A DNA stretch of 9,736 nucleotides from JBBRHH01 sp038222915 (GCA_038222915.1 JBBRHH010000204.1:1-9736); one strand, 5' to 3'. Shown: positions 1-5,903, counted from the stretch's first letter. Notes: a model not told the origin generated them from the sequence alone. A program made the numbers and translations.

Positions 1-443
1 GCGGCGGCTTCCAGGCCACGCTCACCCTCAAGCAGGCCACCTTCTCCGCCGGCAGTCCCATCCAGCTCAACATCGTCCTGTGCAACGTGGCCCCCCGCGC
101 CATGCAGCTCTACGATCTCCGCGGAGTCGACTTCCAGCTCGGCGAAGATGGCCCGATCGCCGCCAGCGACCACGGCGACGCACGCGTCCTCATCAAACCC
201 GTCGGAAAATCAAAACTTCCCGCCCAGGCCCAGGCCATCGAATACACTGACGCCTCCGGCAAAATCGACTTCAAAACCGGCGGCAACATCACCACTGAAG
301 TCCCCCTCCACATTGGCGTAGACCTCGCCCCAGGCGAATACAAAATCCAGTTCATTTACTACGCGAGCACCAAAACCCTACTCCCCGACGCCTTCGAAGA
401 CCTCAAAAGCAACGAAGTAACCCTGAAAATCACCGCCCGCTAA
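1..443 (+). CDS. C-terminal part of a secreted-type Ig-like beta-sandwich protein (5' partial)
   Basis: The frame is open from the first bases of the window (first whole codon at 3) to a TAA at 441-443, giving about 146 residues, so the true start lies upstream. A GTG at 87 is internal and has no ribosome-binding site. The peptide alternates polar and hydrophobic residues, with 'FSAGSPIQLNIVL' and later 'LAPGEYKIQFIYY' and 'LKSNEVTLKI'. This is the layout of Ig-like or BsuPI-like domains common in planctomycete exported proteins: a strand pair, a 'PG-Y-v-f-Y' turn near the end, then 'SN-v-l-I' as the last strand. No catalytic motif is visible. Function is unknown; an adhesive or structural module at the end of a larger exported protein is an inference. 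It converges on the GNAT gene with a 27-bp gap that shows no clear terminator hairpin. Confidence 0.75.
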   Translation, partial: GGFQATLTLKQATFSAGSPIQLNIVLCNVAPRAMQLYDLRGVDFQLGEDGPIAASDHGDARVLIKPVGKSKLPAQAQAIEYTDASGKIDFKTGGNITTEVPLHIGVDLAPGEYKIQFIYYASTKTLLPDAFEDLKSNEVTLKITAR

Positions 444-470
444 TAACAGCCCACAATGGAAGTCCCGCTT

Positions 471-1019
471 TCACACGCCTTCTTCGCTGTCCGCAAAATC
501 GATCTCGGCCGTCGCCACCGACTCCTTCAAGCCGCTGGTCAGTCGCATCCCCGCGTTCAGGCAGATGCGCCGCATCGCGACGTTCGCGCAAAGGAAATGC
601 GCGAAAACCCGACCCAGCTTTCTCTCCCGCGCCACGCTAAGCAGCCGCCGCAGAAGTTCCGCCCCAATCCCCTGACGTTGGAAAGTGTCACCGACAACGA
701 ACGCGACTTCGCCTGAAGTCGGCCCGTGTAATACCGACAATCGCCCCACCCCAATGATCTGCCGATCCATCTCAGCCAGCAAAACAATTTCATCGTCGGC
801 CACCGGATGGCAAACCCGGTCCAGCCGCTCGTGCGCAACCCGCTTGCTCAATTTCAAGACGTTAAAATATCGTGTGTAAACAGTCTCGGGCGAAAGCGTG
901 CCGTGGAATCGCGCCAGGTTGGTTTCGTCGTCGCCACGGATGGGACGGATGATGATGTCGAGATCGCCGCGGGTCCTCCACGCCTCGACGGCCGCAGTTG
1001 GTGCTGTTGAATCGATCAC
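471..1019 (-). CDS. GNAT-family N-acetyltransferase, stand-alone, Pat-like
   Basis: The 182-residue product is a single GNAT domain. It would transfer an acetyl group from acetyl-CoA to an amine, possibly a protein lysine. The N-terminal 'IIIRPIRGDDETNLARFHGTL' region with 'YTRYF' (about 22-52) resembles the start of the acetyltransferase domain of Pat/YfiQ-type protein acetyltransferases. The central strand 'GEVAFVVGD' leads to the acyl-CoA pyrophosphate-binding motif Q-x-x-G-x-G at Q114-G119 (QRQGIG), followed by an amphipathic helix. The N-terminal CoA-ligase-like domains of full-length Pat are absent. The start is a GTG at 1017-1019, with a weak GGAA about 9 nt upstream, only 22 bp after the alcohol dehydrogenase stop, so it is probably translated from the same mRNA. 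The substrate cannot be read from sequence. The neighbours suggest a metabolic or stress role, perhaps acetylating a nearby enzyme. Confidence 0.85.
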   Translation of the reverse strand: MIDSTAPTAAVEAWRTRGDLDIIIRPIRGDDETNLARFHGTLSPETVYTRYFNVLKLSKRVAHERLDRVCHPVADDEIVLLAEMDRQIIGVGRLSVLHGPTSGEVAFVVGDTFQRQGIGAELLRRLLSVARERKLGRVFAHFLCANVAMRRICLNAGMRLTSGLKESVATAEIDFADSEEGV

Positions 1020-1041
1020 GATGTAATTCCGGAAGATAGTT

Positions 1042-2106
1042 CTACGGCCGCACCGCTATTTTTAACACGCCATCCCGCCGCTCCCCAAACAGTTCATAAG
1101 CTTGAACAATATTGTCCAGCGCAAACGAGTGCGTAATCAACGGCGTCGGATCGAAACGCGCCGACTGCACCATGCTCATCAGCCGGCGCATCCGTTCCTT
1201 GCCGCCCGGGCAAAGCGTCGTGATGATCCGGTAATCACCCAGCCCAGCCGCCAGCGCCTGATAAGGCACCTGCAGTTTGCCAGAATATACGCCCACACTC
1301 GAGAGCGTCCCGCCCGGCCTCAGACACCGCAGCGCACTTTCAAACGTCCCCTGCGTTCCCAATGCCTCAATCGCCACGTCCACGCCACCGGTCATCCGCA
1401 TAACTTCCGCGACCACATCCGTGTTGCGATAATCAAGCACCACATCCGCCCCCATCCGCCTCGCCATCGCCAGCCGTTTCTCATCACCATCAACGCCGAT
1501 AACCAGCGCCGCCCCCATCAGTTTTGCGCCGGCCGTTGCGCACAACCCGATCGGTCCCTGCGCAAACACAACCACCGCGTCGCCGATCCGAATATGCCCC
1601 GACTCCGCACCTCCAAATCCGGTTGATGCGATGTCCGACAGCAACACCACCTGCTCGTCGCTCAGTCCATCCGGAATCTTCGCCAGATTCGCCTGGGCGT
1701 TCGGCACCAGCAGATACTCGGCCTGCGCGCCGTTGATGGTATTCCCAAAACGCCAGCCGCCAATCGCCTCATACCCATCGCCATGTCCGCACTGGGACAA
1801 ATGCCCCGACAAACAGCCCCGGCACTGCCCGCACGGCGTAATCGCCCCGACCAGCACACGGTCGCCGACCTTGTATCCAGTGACCCCCTCACCCAGTTCA
1901 TCGATCACGCCCACCGGCTCGTGCCCGATGATCAGTCCCGGGCGCACCGCGTATTCGCCGCGCAGAATATGAACGTCTGTCCCGCAGATGGTCGTGAGCG
2001 TGACGCGAATGACCGCCTCGCCCGCCGCCGGATGCGGTCGCGGCACCTTCTCAATCCGAATGTCGTTCACGCCGTAAAAGACATTTGCGCGCATCGATTC
2101 AGACAT
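1042..2106 (-). CDS. Zinc-dependent medium-chain alcohol dehydrogenase
   Basis: The 354-residue protein is full length for the MDR/zinc alcohol dehydrogenase family and would interconvert alcohols with aldehydes or ketones in the cytoplasm. Likely catalytic zinc ligands are C41 (ICGTDVH), H62-E63 (IIGHEPVG) and D158. The structural zinc loop keeps all four cysteines, C92, C95, C98 and C106. The Rossmann turn is seen as G-P-I-G at 184-187, with an acidic D206 at the end of the second strand (IGVDGDEKR). That residue usually favours NAD(H) over NADP(H), so NAD use is inferred. Motifs such as 'GHEPVG' and 'TTLCPGG' recall secondary-alcohol and formaldehyde-dehydrogenase-like branches. The ATG at 2104-2106 is supported by a strong AAGGAGA eight bases upstream. 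It lies 31 bp after the cytochrome gene and 22 bp before the acetyltransferase, consistent with an operon. The physiological substrate is not deducible. Confidence 0.93.
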   Translation of the reverse strand: MSESMRANVFYGVNDIRIEKVPRPHPAAGEAVIRVTLTTICGTDVHILRGEYAVRPGLIIGHEPVGVIDELGEGVTGYKVGDRVLVGAITPCGQCRGCLSGHLSQCGHGDGYEAIGGWRFGNTINGAQAEYLLVPNAQANLAKIPDGLSDEQVVLLSDIASTGFGGAESGHIRIGDAVVVFAQGPIGLCATAGAKLMGAALVIGVDGDEKRLAMARRMGADVVLDYRNTDVVAEVMRMTGGVDVAIEALGTQGTFESALRCLRPGGTLSSVGVYSGKLQVPYQALAAGLGDYRIITTLCPGGKERMRRLMSMVQSARFDPTPLITHSFALDNIVQAYELFGERRDGVLKIAVRP

Positions 2107-2113
2107 AAGAGAG

Positions 2114-2120
2114 TCTCCTT
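2114..2120 (-). promoter_or_regulatory. Strong Shine-Dalgarno of the alcohol dehydrogenase gene
   Basis: Read on the minus strand this is AAGGAGA, close to the full anti-16S complement, placed about 7-8 nt before the ATG at 2104-2106. It fixes the dehydrogenase start and lies inside the 31-bp gap after the cytochrome gene. It is one of the strongest ribosome-binding sites in the window, so the dehydrogenase may be the most highly translated member of the operon. Confidence 0.8.
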
Positions 2121-2137
2121 AGCCCAGGCAACCGGCA

Positions 2138-2719
2138 TCAATCGGCGACCAGCGCGAGCCGATCCGAATGATTGAGCGGTAGCAAAGCCCGCCGCGAATT
2201 CAGCTCACCTGCCAGATCGCGGTATCGGCTATGGCATGAAAAGCACGTTGTTGAAATATCACTCAACGTGCGCTGCATCTTCTCCACCTGAAACTTCTGC
2301 GCGAAATCGCGCAACTGAACCGCCTGGTCGTGAAGCGTCTGTGCCTCGGCCGTAAATCCACGCCGGTCCGCTTCGTTCAGTGACTTACCCTCCATCAACG
2401 ACGGCAGCAGCAGTGCCGTGCGGGCAAGATCGTCCGCCGCTGTCGATGCGTTGGCCGCCGCCAGCGACGCCTCCCGGCCTTCCGGAGACTCCACATCCTC
2501 CGGCAAACCTTTCGGAATCGACGCGTTCAGCTTGCTGATCTGGTCCATCATCAGTTTCAGCCGCTGATTCTGTACCCAGTGCTGTTGGGTCAGAGACGCC
2601 CCGGCCACGGTCGTGGTGGCCACTTTCTCATGGGCCGGTGTGGGAGAATCGTGATAGCACGATGCAAGCAGAAAAAACGCGGAAAAGGCAAACGACGCGA
2701 TGAAGATGCGGTTTCGCAT
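2138..2719 (-). CDS. Class II (c'/c556-like) monoheme cytochrome c lipoprotein
   Basis: The 193-residue product starts with a basic and hydrophobic leader ending in a lipobox (L18-A19-S20-C21), so it should be a lipoprotein anchored in the cell envelope. The mature part is almost wholly alpha-helical and charged, and carries one heme-attachment site, C159-F-S-C162-H163, about 30 residues from the C-terminus. A C-terminal CxxCH on a four-helix bundle is the hallmark of class II cytochromes c. The segment 'QRLKLMM' (about 52-58) sits where six-coordinate c556-type members carry the axial Met, so M57 or M58 could be the second ligand. It probably carries electrons or binds gas ligands in the periplasm. 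Its ATG has AAGGAT five bases upstream. It lies between the HicA/eRF1-like gene (85-bp gap) and the alcohol dehydrogenase (31-bp gap), suggesting a redox role in the same operon. Confidence 0.85.
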   Translation of the reverse strand: MRNRIFIASFAFSAFFLLASCYHDSPTPAHEKVATTTVAGASLTQQHWVQNQRLKLMMDQISKLNASIPKGLPEDVESPEGREASLAAANASTAADDLARTALLLPSLMEGKSLNEADRRGFTAEAQTLHDQAVQLRDFAQKFQVEKMQRTLSDISTTCFSCHSRYRDLAGELNSRRALLPLNHSDRLALVAD

Positions 2720-2747
2720 GAAAACATCCTTGTATTAGAAGGCAGTT

Positions 2748-2784
2748 CCCCTAACCCCAGGGGCACGCCGCATCCGTCGCGGCG
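2748..2784. other. Pair of short GC-rich hairpins between operon genes
   Basis: Two inverted repeats lie in the 85-bp gap between the HicA/eRF1-like gene and the cytochrome gene. CCCCT at 2748-2752 pairs with AGGGG at 2759-2763. CGCCGC at 2766-2771 pairs exactly with GCGGCG at 2779-2784 across a 7-nt loop. Neither is followed by a T-run in the minus-strand direction of transcription, so they are poor intrinsic terminators. They may be mRNA stability or processing elements that set the ratio of upstream to downstream products. Confidence 0.35.
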
Positions 2785-2804
2785 GCATTGAATTTTTGGC
2801 CACG

Positions 2805-3482
2805 CTACGACTGATTTGACGCGTAGAACTTTCGCGCCTCGGCCAGCAACTGGTCTTCGGTCATGTGCTGTTCGTTGACAACAACCGTGCCGACGATCTT
2901 CAGGCCGGTGCGCGGATGATGTTCCTTGAGTTCCGCCACCAGATGTTCCATCGCGCTGCTTGATCCCGTCGCGCTGCCAAGAATCAGGATCTTCTCGGCC
3001 CCGATGAGCGAACGTGCGATTGCGTCATAGAACGCTTTAACTTCAGGCTTGCGTTGGCCATTGCCATCGTCGGTCACATTGTGCAGGTGCCGGTTTGCGC
3101 CTTCCGCGCCCAGCGGGGCTATACGTTGCGGTACCGAGCCATGGAGTTCCGTCCGATAGATGCGCGCCTCGCGGTGGTCGATCACCACCAGGAGGTGTTC
3201 TCCATCGGCGACCGCCGCCGCCTCAGGCGTATTTGAACGCTCGAGGAAATGCCGAATCTGCATCACCTCTTCCACGTCCGACATGTCCTTGTGCCGCGGC
3301 GGATGCACCGTCAGCGTCTGGCCATTACGCGTGAATTTCACATTGCCATTGTGCTCCTCGCTCACCTCTGCCATGGATGAAAGCATGGAGCGCACATCCC
3401 GCCATTGAAGGTTGCGGGCCACGGGATGCTGAAAGATGGCGTCGTAAGTGCCCTGGTGCGTGCCGAGCGTCTGCGTCTGCAT
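2805..3482 (-). CDS. HicA-like N-terminus fused to eRF1-domain-3-like (baeRF-type) protein
   Basis: The 225-residue cytoplasmic protein has two parts. Residues about 24-65 ('LQWRDVRSML', then 'GNVKFTRNGQTLTVHPPRH') resemble the small dsRNA-binding-like fold of HicA toxins. The position that normally carries the catalytic His in HicA ('G-S-H') reads N-G-N here, so toxin activity looks unlikely. Residues about 95-220 contain 'HLLVVIDHREARIYRTEL', 'AFYDAIARSLIGAEKILILGSATGSSSAMEHLV' and 'HMTEDQLLAEARKFY'. These match the pattern of eRF1 domain 3/baeRF-like proteins, which are linked to ribosomes or stress in bacteria. Function is inferred only; modulating translation under stress is plausible. 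The ATG at 3480-3482 is preceded by AAGGAAA at 3488-3494 on the same strand. It is the first gene of the four-gene minus-strand cluster. Confidence 0.75.
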   Translation of the reverse strand: MQTQTLGTHQGTYDAIFQHPVARNLQWRDVRSMLSSMAEVSEEHNGNVKFTRNGQTLTVHPPRHKDMSDVEEVMQIRHFLERSNTPEAAAVADGEHLLVVIDHREARIYRTELHGSVPQRIAPLGAEGANRHLHNVTDDGNGQRKPEVKAFYDAIARSLIGAEKILILGSATGSSSAMEHLVAELKEHHPRTGLKIVGTVVVNEQHMTEDQLLAEARKFYASNQS

Positions 3483-3793
3483 GAACGTTTCCTTGGTGAA
3501 GCGAGATTCTCTTTCCCTGCTTCGAAGAGAGCGGATGCCACCGAAGTCGCCCGCCAGATCGGCAGGAGCAATGCGGCGCTAACCAATCGTTGCGAATGGT
3601 ACGCCAATCCCCCGCGTTGCGCCCAATGAAGCACAACCGCTGCTCCGATAACGCAAATGCCAGACAAAACGGCAGTAGTCGCGCTGGCATCCCACGGATT
3701 GGCGGCTGCGATCACCTTGCCTGTTACAGCCGCGTTACCACGCGCCGCCCGAAAGAACAGTAGACTGGCGCTTTCATTTCCGAAAGGATCCAC
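3483..3793. other. Divergent intergenic region with possible decayed permease end
   Basis: These 311 bp separate the minus-strand operon from the plus-strand secreted-protein gene and must hold both promoters, but I see no convincing -35/-10 pair for either. A minus-strand frame at about 3590-3760 encodes 'ANPWDASATTAVL', a hydrophobic stretch, and then 'HWAQRGG'. This weakly resembles the last transmembrane segment and PARRA-type tail of FtsX/MacB-like ABC permeases. It has no start, no ribosome-binding site and no clean C-terminus, so I do not call it a gene. Confidence 0.4.
3783..3788 (+). promoter_or_regulatory. Shine-Dalgarno of the small secreted protein gene
   Basis: AAAGGA lies five bases before the ATG at 3794 and decides that start over the out-of-frame ATGs nearby. 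Confidence 0.65.
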
Positions 3794-4213
3794 ATGATCA
3801 GACGAATAGGATGGCCGGCAATGATCGTCATCGCTGGATTTGCAATGCATGCAGCGTCATCCAGCGATCGCGCTGCCCCTCCCGCAAAACCCCCGGCCAC
3901 CGCGCCGGCCGACGATCAGAAAGTGCCGGGAACGCAGAAGTCGATGAAGGGCTGGGAACTCTACATCTGGGAAAAAGACAACCAGACCTTCTGCTCCCTG
4001 CTGCCTGGCACCAACGAGCTCAAATCCAACGACCAGATCAACAAAGCAGCCGTAAAAGGCACGGAGGTGCTCAGGGCAAAACTCGCCGACCTCAAGCCCG
4101 GCCAATACATCACCATAAGGGGCCGGCAACACGGAGATCCCGCACCCAAAAAGACCGCGGAAGAAATACAAACCTACTCCACAAAGCTCGGCCTCGAAGT
4201 GCACATTCCATAA
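3794..4213 (+). CDS. Small secreted protein of unknown function (GWELY-type)
   Basis: The 139-residue product begins with a signal peptide: basic 'MIRRIGW', a hydrophobic core to about residue 20, and small residues 'HAASS' suiting signal peptidase I. A Pro/Ala-rich linker (about 28-42) follows. The mature domain runs from 'KSMKGWELYIWEKDNQTFCSLLPGTN' to the end and is predicted to be mostly beta with one helix. The pattern 'GWELY-W ... W/F-x-LLPGTN-x-K' recurs, as far as I recall, in uncharacterised exported proteins of Bacteroidetes and planctomycetes, but I cannot name a function. One cysteine is present in the mature domain, so no internal disulfide is possible. It is a single gene, divergent from the minus-strand operon and convergent with the short minus ORF that ends at 4238. 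Confidence 0.8.
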   Translation: MIRRIGWPAMIVIAGFAMHAASSSDRAAPPAKPPATAPADDQKVPGTQKSMKGWELYIWEKDNQTFCSLLPGTNELKSNDQINKAAVKGTEVLRAKLADLKPGQYITIRGRQHGDPAPKKTAEEIQTYSTKLGLEVHIP

Positions 4214-4237
4214 CCAGACCACATCCAACACATGAAT

Positions 4238-4477
4238 TCAGTTGGAGCCTCCGGCTGCCGGCACTGTCGGCGGCCAGTGGATATCAAGCTGCACGCCATT
4301 GTCGTCCCGCAGATATCCGTCGACGCTACCCGGCTGGCGATCCTGGTCAAAAGCGATCGTGAAATGAGACGCGTCTTTGGGATCAGCGATGCCAGGGAAA
4401 AGATGGTCAAAGGCAACGCTCCTGAGATCTCCCCCCGTATGACAGACAGGAAGAAAATCTCCTTCCGGCGGCATCAC
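4238..4477 (-). pseudogene. C-terminal remnant (or small gene) of an unrecognised protein
   Basis: This minus-strand frame gives up to 79 residues from a GTG at 4475-4477 (or ATG at 4472-4474) and ends at TGA 4238-4240. The peptide reads like real protein: 'HTGGDLRSVAFDHLFPGIADP' and 'FTIAFDQDRQPGSVDGYL' alternate hydrophobic and polar residues as a beta-rich domain would. Protein-like sequence continues upstream of the GTG in the same frame ('RWYDLSGSV') to an in-frame TAA just beyond. A shifted frame there encodes 'SLAIINIGPDRPDG', which looks like the preceding segment. Start codons lack a Shine-Dalgarno. I therefore favour a truncated, frameshifted remnant, though a short functional gene cannot be excluded. 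The overlapping plus-strand frame 4232-4639 is Arg/Ser-rich, lacks a ribosome-binding site and is less convincing. Confidence 0.4.
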
Positions 4478-4635
4478 AACCGACCCCGACAGGTCGTACC
4501 ATCGGGACGATCCGGACCGATATTAATGATCGCAAGTGAGCCCGATTATTCGGGAATTGCCGCCGCTGCTCACGCGCTGATGCAGGAAGACAATAGTGCT
4601 CTTCGGTCCGTCACGACGTCAACGCAAAGTTATGA

Positions 4636-4665
4636 TTGACAAACTACTAACAAGTGGCGTAAGAT
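4636..4665 (+). promoter_or_regulatory. Sigma-70-like promoter
   Basis: A perfect -35 TTGACA (4636-4641) is separated by 18 bp from TAAGAT (4660-4665), which matches four of six -10 consensus bases. Initiation is expected near 4671-4673. That would start a transcript exactly at the stem-loop described next and run toward the response regulator gene some 530 nt downstream. It could also drive a separate small RNA. Confidence 0.5.
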
Positions 4666-4670
4666 CACAA

Positions 4671-4706
4671 CTGCAGCGGACAGCTCCCACGCGCCATCCG
4701 TTGCAG
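4671..4706 (+). ncRNA. Candidate 5' stem-loop of a leader or small RNA
   Basis: CTGCAGCGGA (4671-4680) can pair with TCCGTTGCAG (4697-4706), giving ten base pairs of which one is a G-U wobble, closing a 16-nt loop. On the plus-strand RNA the pairing is complete, whereas the minus-strand RNA would have an A-C mismatch; this favours a plus-strand transcript. It sits at the predicted start point of the promoter at 4636-4665. No T-run follows, so it is not a terminator. It could stabilise the RNA 5' end. Confidence 0.4.
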
Positions 4707-4862
4707 CCGTCAAAAAATGTCGGCGCAACGTGAAAGGGGTTCACCATGGTCAGGAACAATTCGTCCACTCGCCACCGCCGGGAAGCCAGAGATCAGTTTA
4801 TTCAGACTTCGGCCGCGAGCCCAAAAAGTCCCTCCATTCAATACTTCACCCTCCGTCGGTTT

Positions 4863-4957
4863 GGGGCGATTTGGGGGTCAAAACGGGGCGATTTTGTGTC
4901 GGAAAGGGGTCATTCGAGGGTCAAAAAGAGGAGGATTCGGGGTCGGAAAGGGGTCGG
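4863..4957 (+). repeat. G-rich imperfect tandem repeat, ~43-44 bp unit
   Basis: Copy 1 (4863-4905) and copy 2 (4906-4949) align along their length, sharing in order GGGG, ATT, GGGTCAAAA, a G-rich block, GATT and then GTCGGAAA. A third, partial unit begins GGGGTCGG at 4950 and runs into T6 (4958-4963). The G4-5 tracts recur every 6-10 nt (for example GGGG-N6-GGGGG-N7-GGGG), which could allow G-quadruplex formation in the plus strand or its RNA. The units are 43 and 44 nt, so protein frames are not preserved between copies; the repeat is a nucleic-acid feature, not a protein one. Confidence 0.7.
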
Positions 4958-5134
4958 TTTTTTCGCGAGCGATAAACGCCATGAATTTCACAACAATCGT
5001 TGCGAGCAATACTTACGGATTTGTCGGCCGCGCCCAACGACTTCAAACGAAATTTTTTTACGCGCAAATGCACGAATCGCCCGACCGGAAACCCCCACGA
5101 TCCGCGCCGGCCCCCGCCATCCAGCAGCCCCATG

Positions 5135-5151
5135 TTACACACCATTTACAC
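5135..5151 (+). promoter_or_regulatory. TTACAC direct repeat, 11-bp phased: candidate response-regulator box
   Basis: TTACAC at 5135-5140 and again at 5146-5151 lie exactly 11 bp apart. As 7-mers they are GTTACAC and TTTACAC with a 4-bp spacer. OmpR/PhoB-family regulators typically bind two direct half-sites spaced by about one helical turn, as in pho boxes. The gene 50 bp downstream encodes just such a regulator. Autoregulation is therefore inferred. Weaker look-alikes, GTACAC at 5171 and GCACAC at 5184, follow but are not in phase. Confidence 0.45.
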
Positions 5152-5201
5152 TCCCCCAGCATCCATTCAGGTACACTTCAAAGGCACACAACGGACCAAC
5201 C

Positions 5202-5900
5202 ATGGCCTCACGACGCATCCTCGTAATCGAAGACGACCCGTCCATCCGCGCCGGCATCGTCGACGCCCTCGAATTCCACGGCTATGCCACCCTCTGGGCC
5301 GGCCGCGGTGACGACGGCCTCCAGATCGCCATGGGCGCCGATTGCGATCTCGTCCTCCTCGACCTCGTTCTCCCCGGCATGCTCGGCCTCGACGTCCTCA
5401 CCCAGATCCGCCAGACCCGTCCCATCCTCCCCGTCATCATCCTCACCGCCCGTGGCGAAGAAGCCGACCGCGTCGAAGGTCTCCGCCGCGGCGCAGATGA
5501 CTACGTGGTAAAGCCCTTTAGCATCAAGGAACTCGTCGCCCGCGTGCAGGCCGTCCTGCGCCGTTCCCCAGAACGCCCAACCGATGTCGCCGAAGTAAAA
5601 ATCCCCGAAGGCAAAGCCGATCTTGCCCGCCGCGAATTGAAATTCACCGACGGCTCCCGCGCAGAACTCTCCGAAAAAGAGGCCGAGCTTCTCCGCTATT
5701 TCGCCTGCAACCCCGGCCGCGCCATCTCCCGCGAAGAAATCCTCTCCCGCGTCTGGCTCATCGACCCCCACGGCGCAGAAACCCGCACCATCGACATGCA
5801 CGTCGCCCGACTCCGCGAAAAACTCCGCGACGACAAAACCGAACCCAAAATAATTCTAACCGTCCGAGGCAAAGGCTATATGTTGGCCGGCGAACAGTAG
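5202..5900 (+). CDS. OmpR/PhoB-family two-component response regulator
   Basis: The 232-residue protein is a standard two-domain regulator. The receiver (about 5-120) carries the acidic pair D11-D12, the phospho-acceptor D54 (LVLLDLVLP), T82 and K104 with the K-P-F turn, so all signalling residues are intact. The C-terminal winged helix (about 135-229) shows 'LSEKEAELLRYF', the recognition-helix region 'TIDMHVARLREKL' and the wing 'TVRGKGYML'. It should bind direct-repeat DNA as a phosphorylated dimer and activate or repress genes. I chose the ATG at 5202 because the receiver starts there ('RILVIEDD'), although the Shine-Dalgarno is poor. The frame stays open upstream to an ATG at 4746, making a 384-residue form formally possible but unlikely. 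The kinase gene follows after 29 bp, so this is its cognate regulator. Confidence 0.95.
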   Translation: MASRRILVIEDDPSIRAGIVDALEFHGYATLWAGRGDDGLQIAMGADCDLVLLDLVLPGMLGLDVLTQIRQTRPILPVIILTARGEEADRVEGLRRGADDYVVKPFSIKELVARVQAVLRRSPERPTDVAEVKIPEGKADLARRELKFTDGSRAELSEKEAELLRYFACNPGRAISREEILSRVWLIDPHGAETRTIDMHVARLREKLRDDKTEPKIILTVRGKGYMLAGEQ

Positions 5901-5903
5901 GCA

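Larger units (their letters stand above)
4640..5201. other. Long non-coding region upstream of the two-component operon
   Basis: These roughly 560 bp hold no gene I can support. Two plus-strand frames happen to be open for most of the length, helped by scarcity of stop codons. Their peptides are Arg/Lys/Ser/Pro-rich without any domain, and the internal repeat copies are read in different frames. The region contains a promoter, a stem-loop, a G-rich tandem repeat and an 11-bp-phased direct repeat, listed separately. T-runs at 4958-4963 and 5053-5059 have no hairpin in front of them. Confidence 0.6.

Noticed and set aside
3362..3850. 162-codon minus-strand frame across the divergent intergenic region
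   Set aside because: It overlaps the start of the well-supported HicA/eRF1-like gene in another frame and the start of the plus-strand secreted-protein gene, with no ribosome-binding site; only a weak permease-like piece is kept as a finding.
4232..4639. Plus-strand 135-codon frame after the small secreted protein gene
   Set aside because: No Shine-Dalgarno, Arg/Ser-rich composition without domain pattern, and the opposite strand carries a more protein-like sequence in the same stretch.
4863..4957. CRISPR array reading of the G-rich repeat
   Set aside because: Units are contiguous and imperfect with no unique spacers between identical repeats, and no cas gene is nearby.
4717..5226. Plus-strand 169-codon frame through the G-rich repeat
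   Set aside because: It overlaps the regulator start in another frame, the tandem repeat units are read in different frames within it, and it shows no domain.
5208..5801. Long minus-strand frame opposite the response regulator
   Set aside because: A mirror of the GC-rich plus-strand coding frame; the peptide is Gly/Asp/Glu/Ala-rich with no motif, while the plus strand has complete receiver and DNA-binding motifs.
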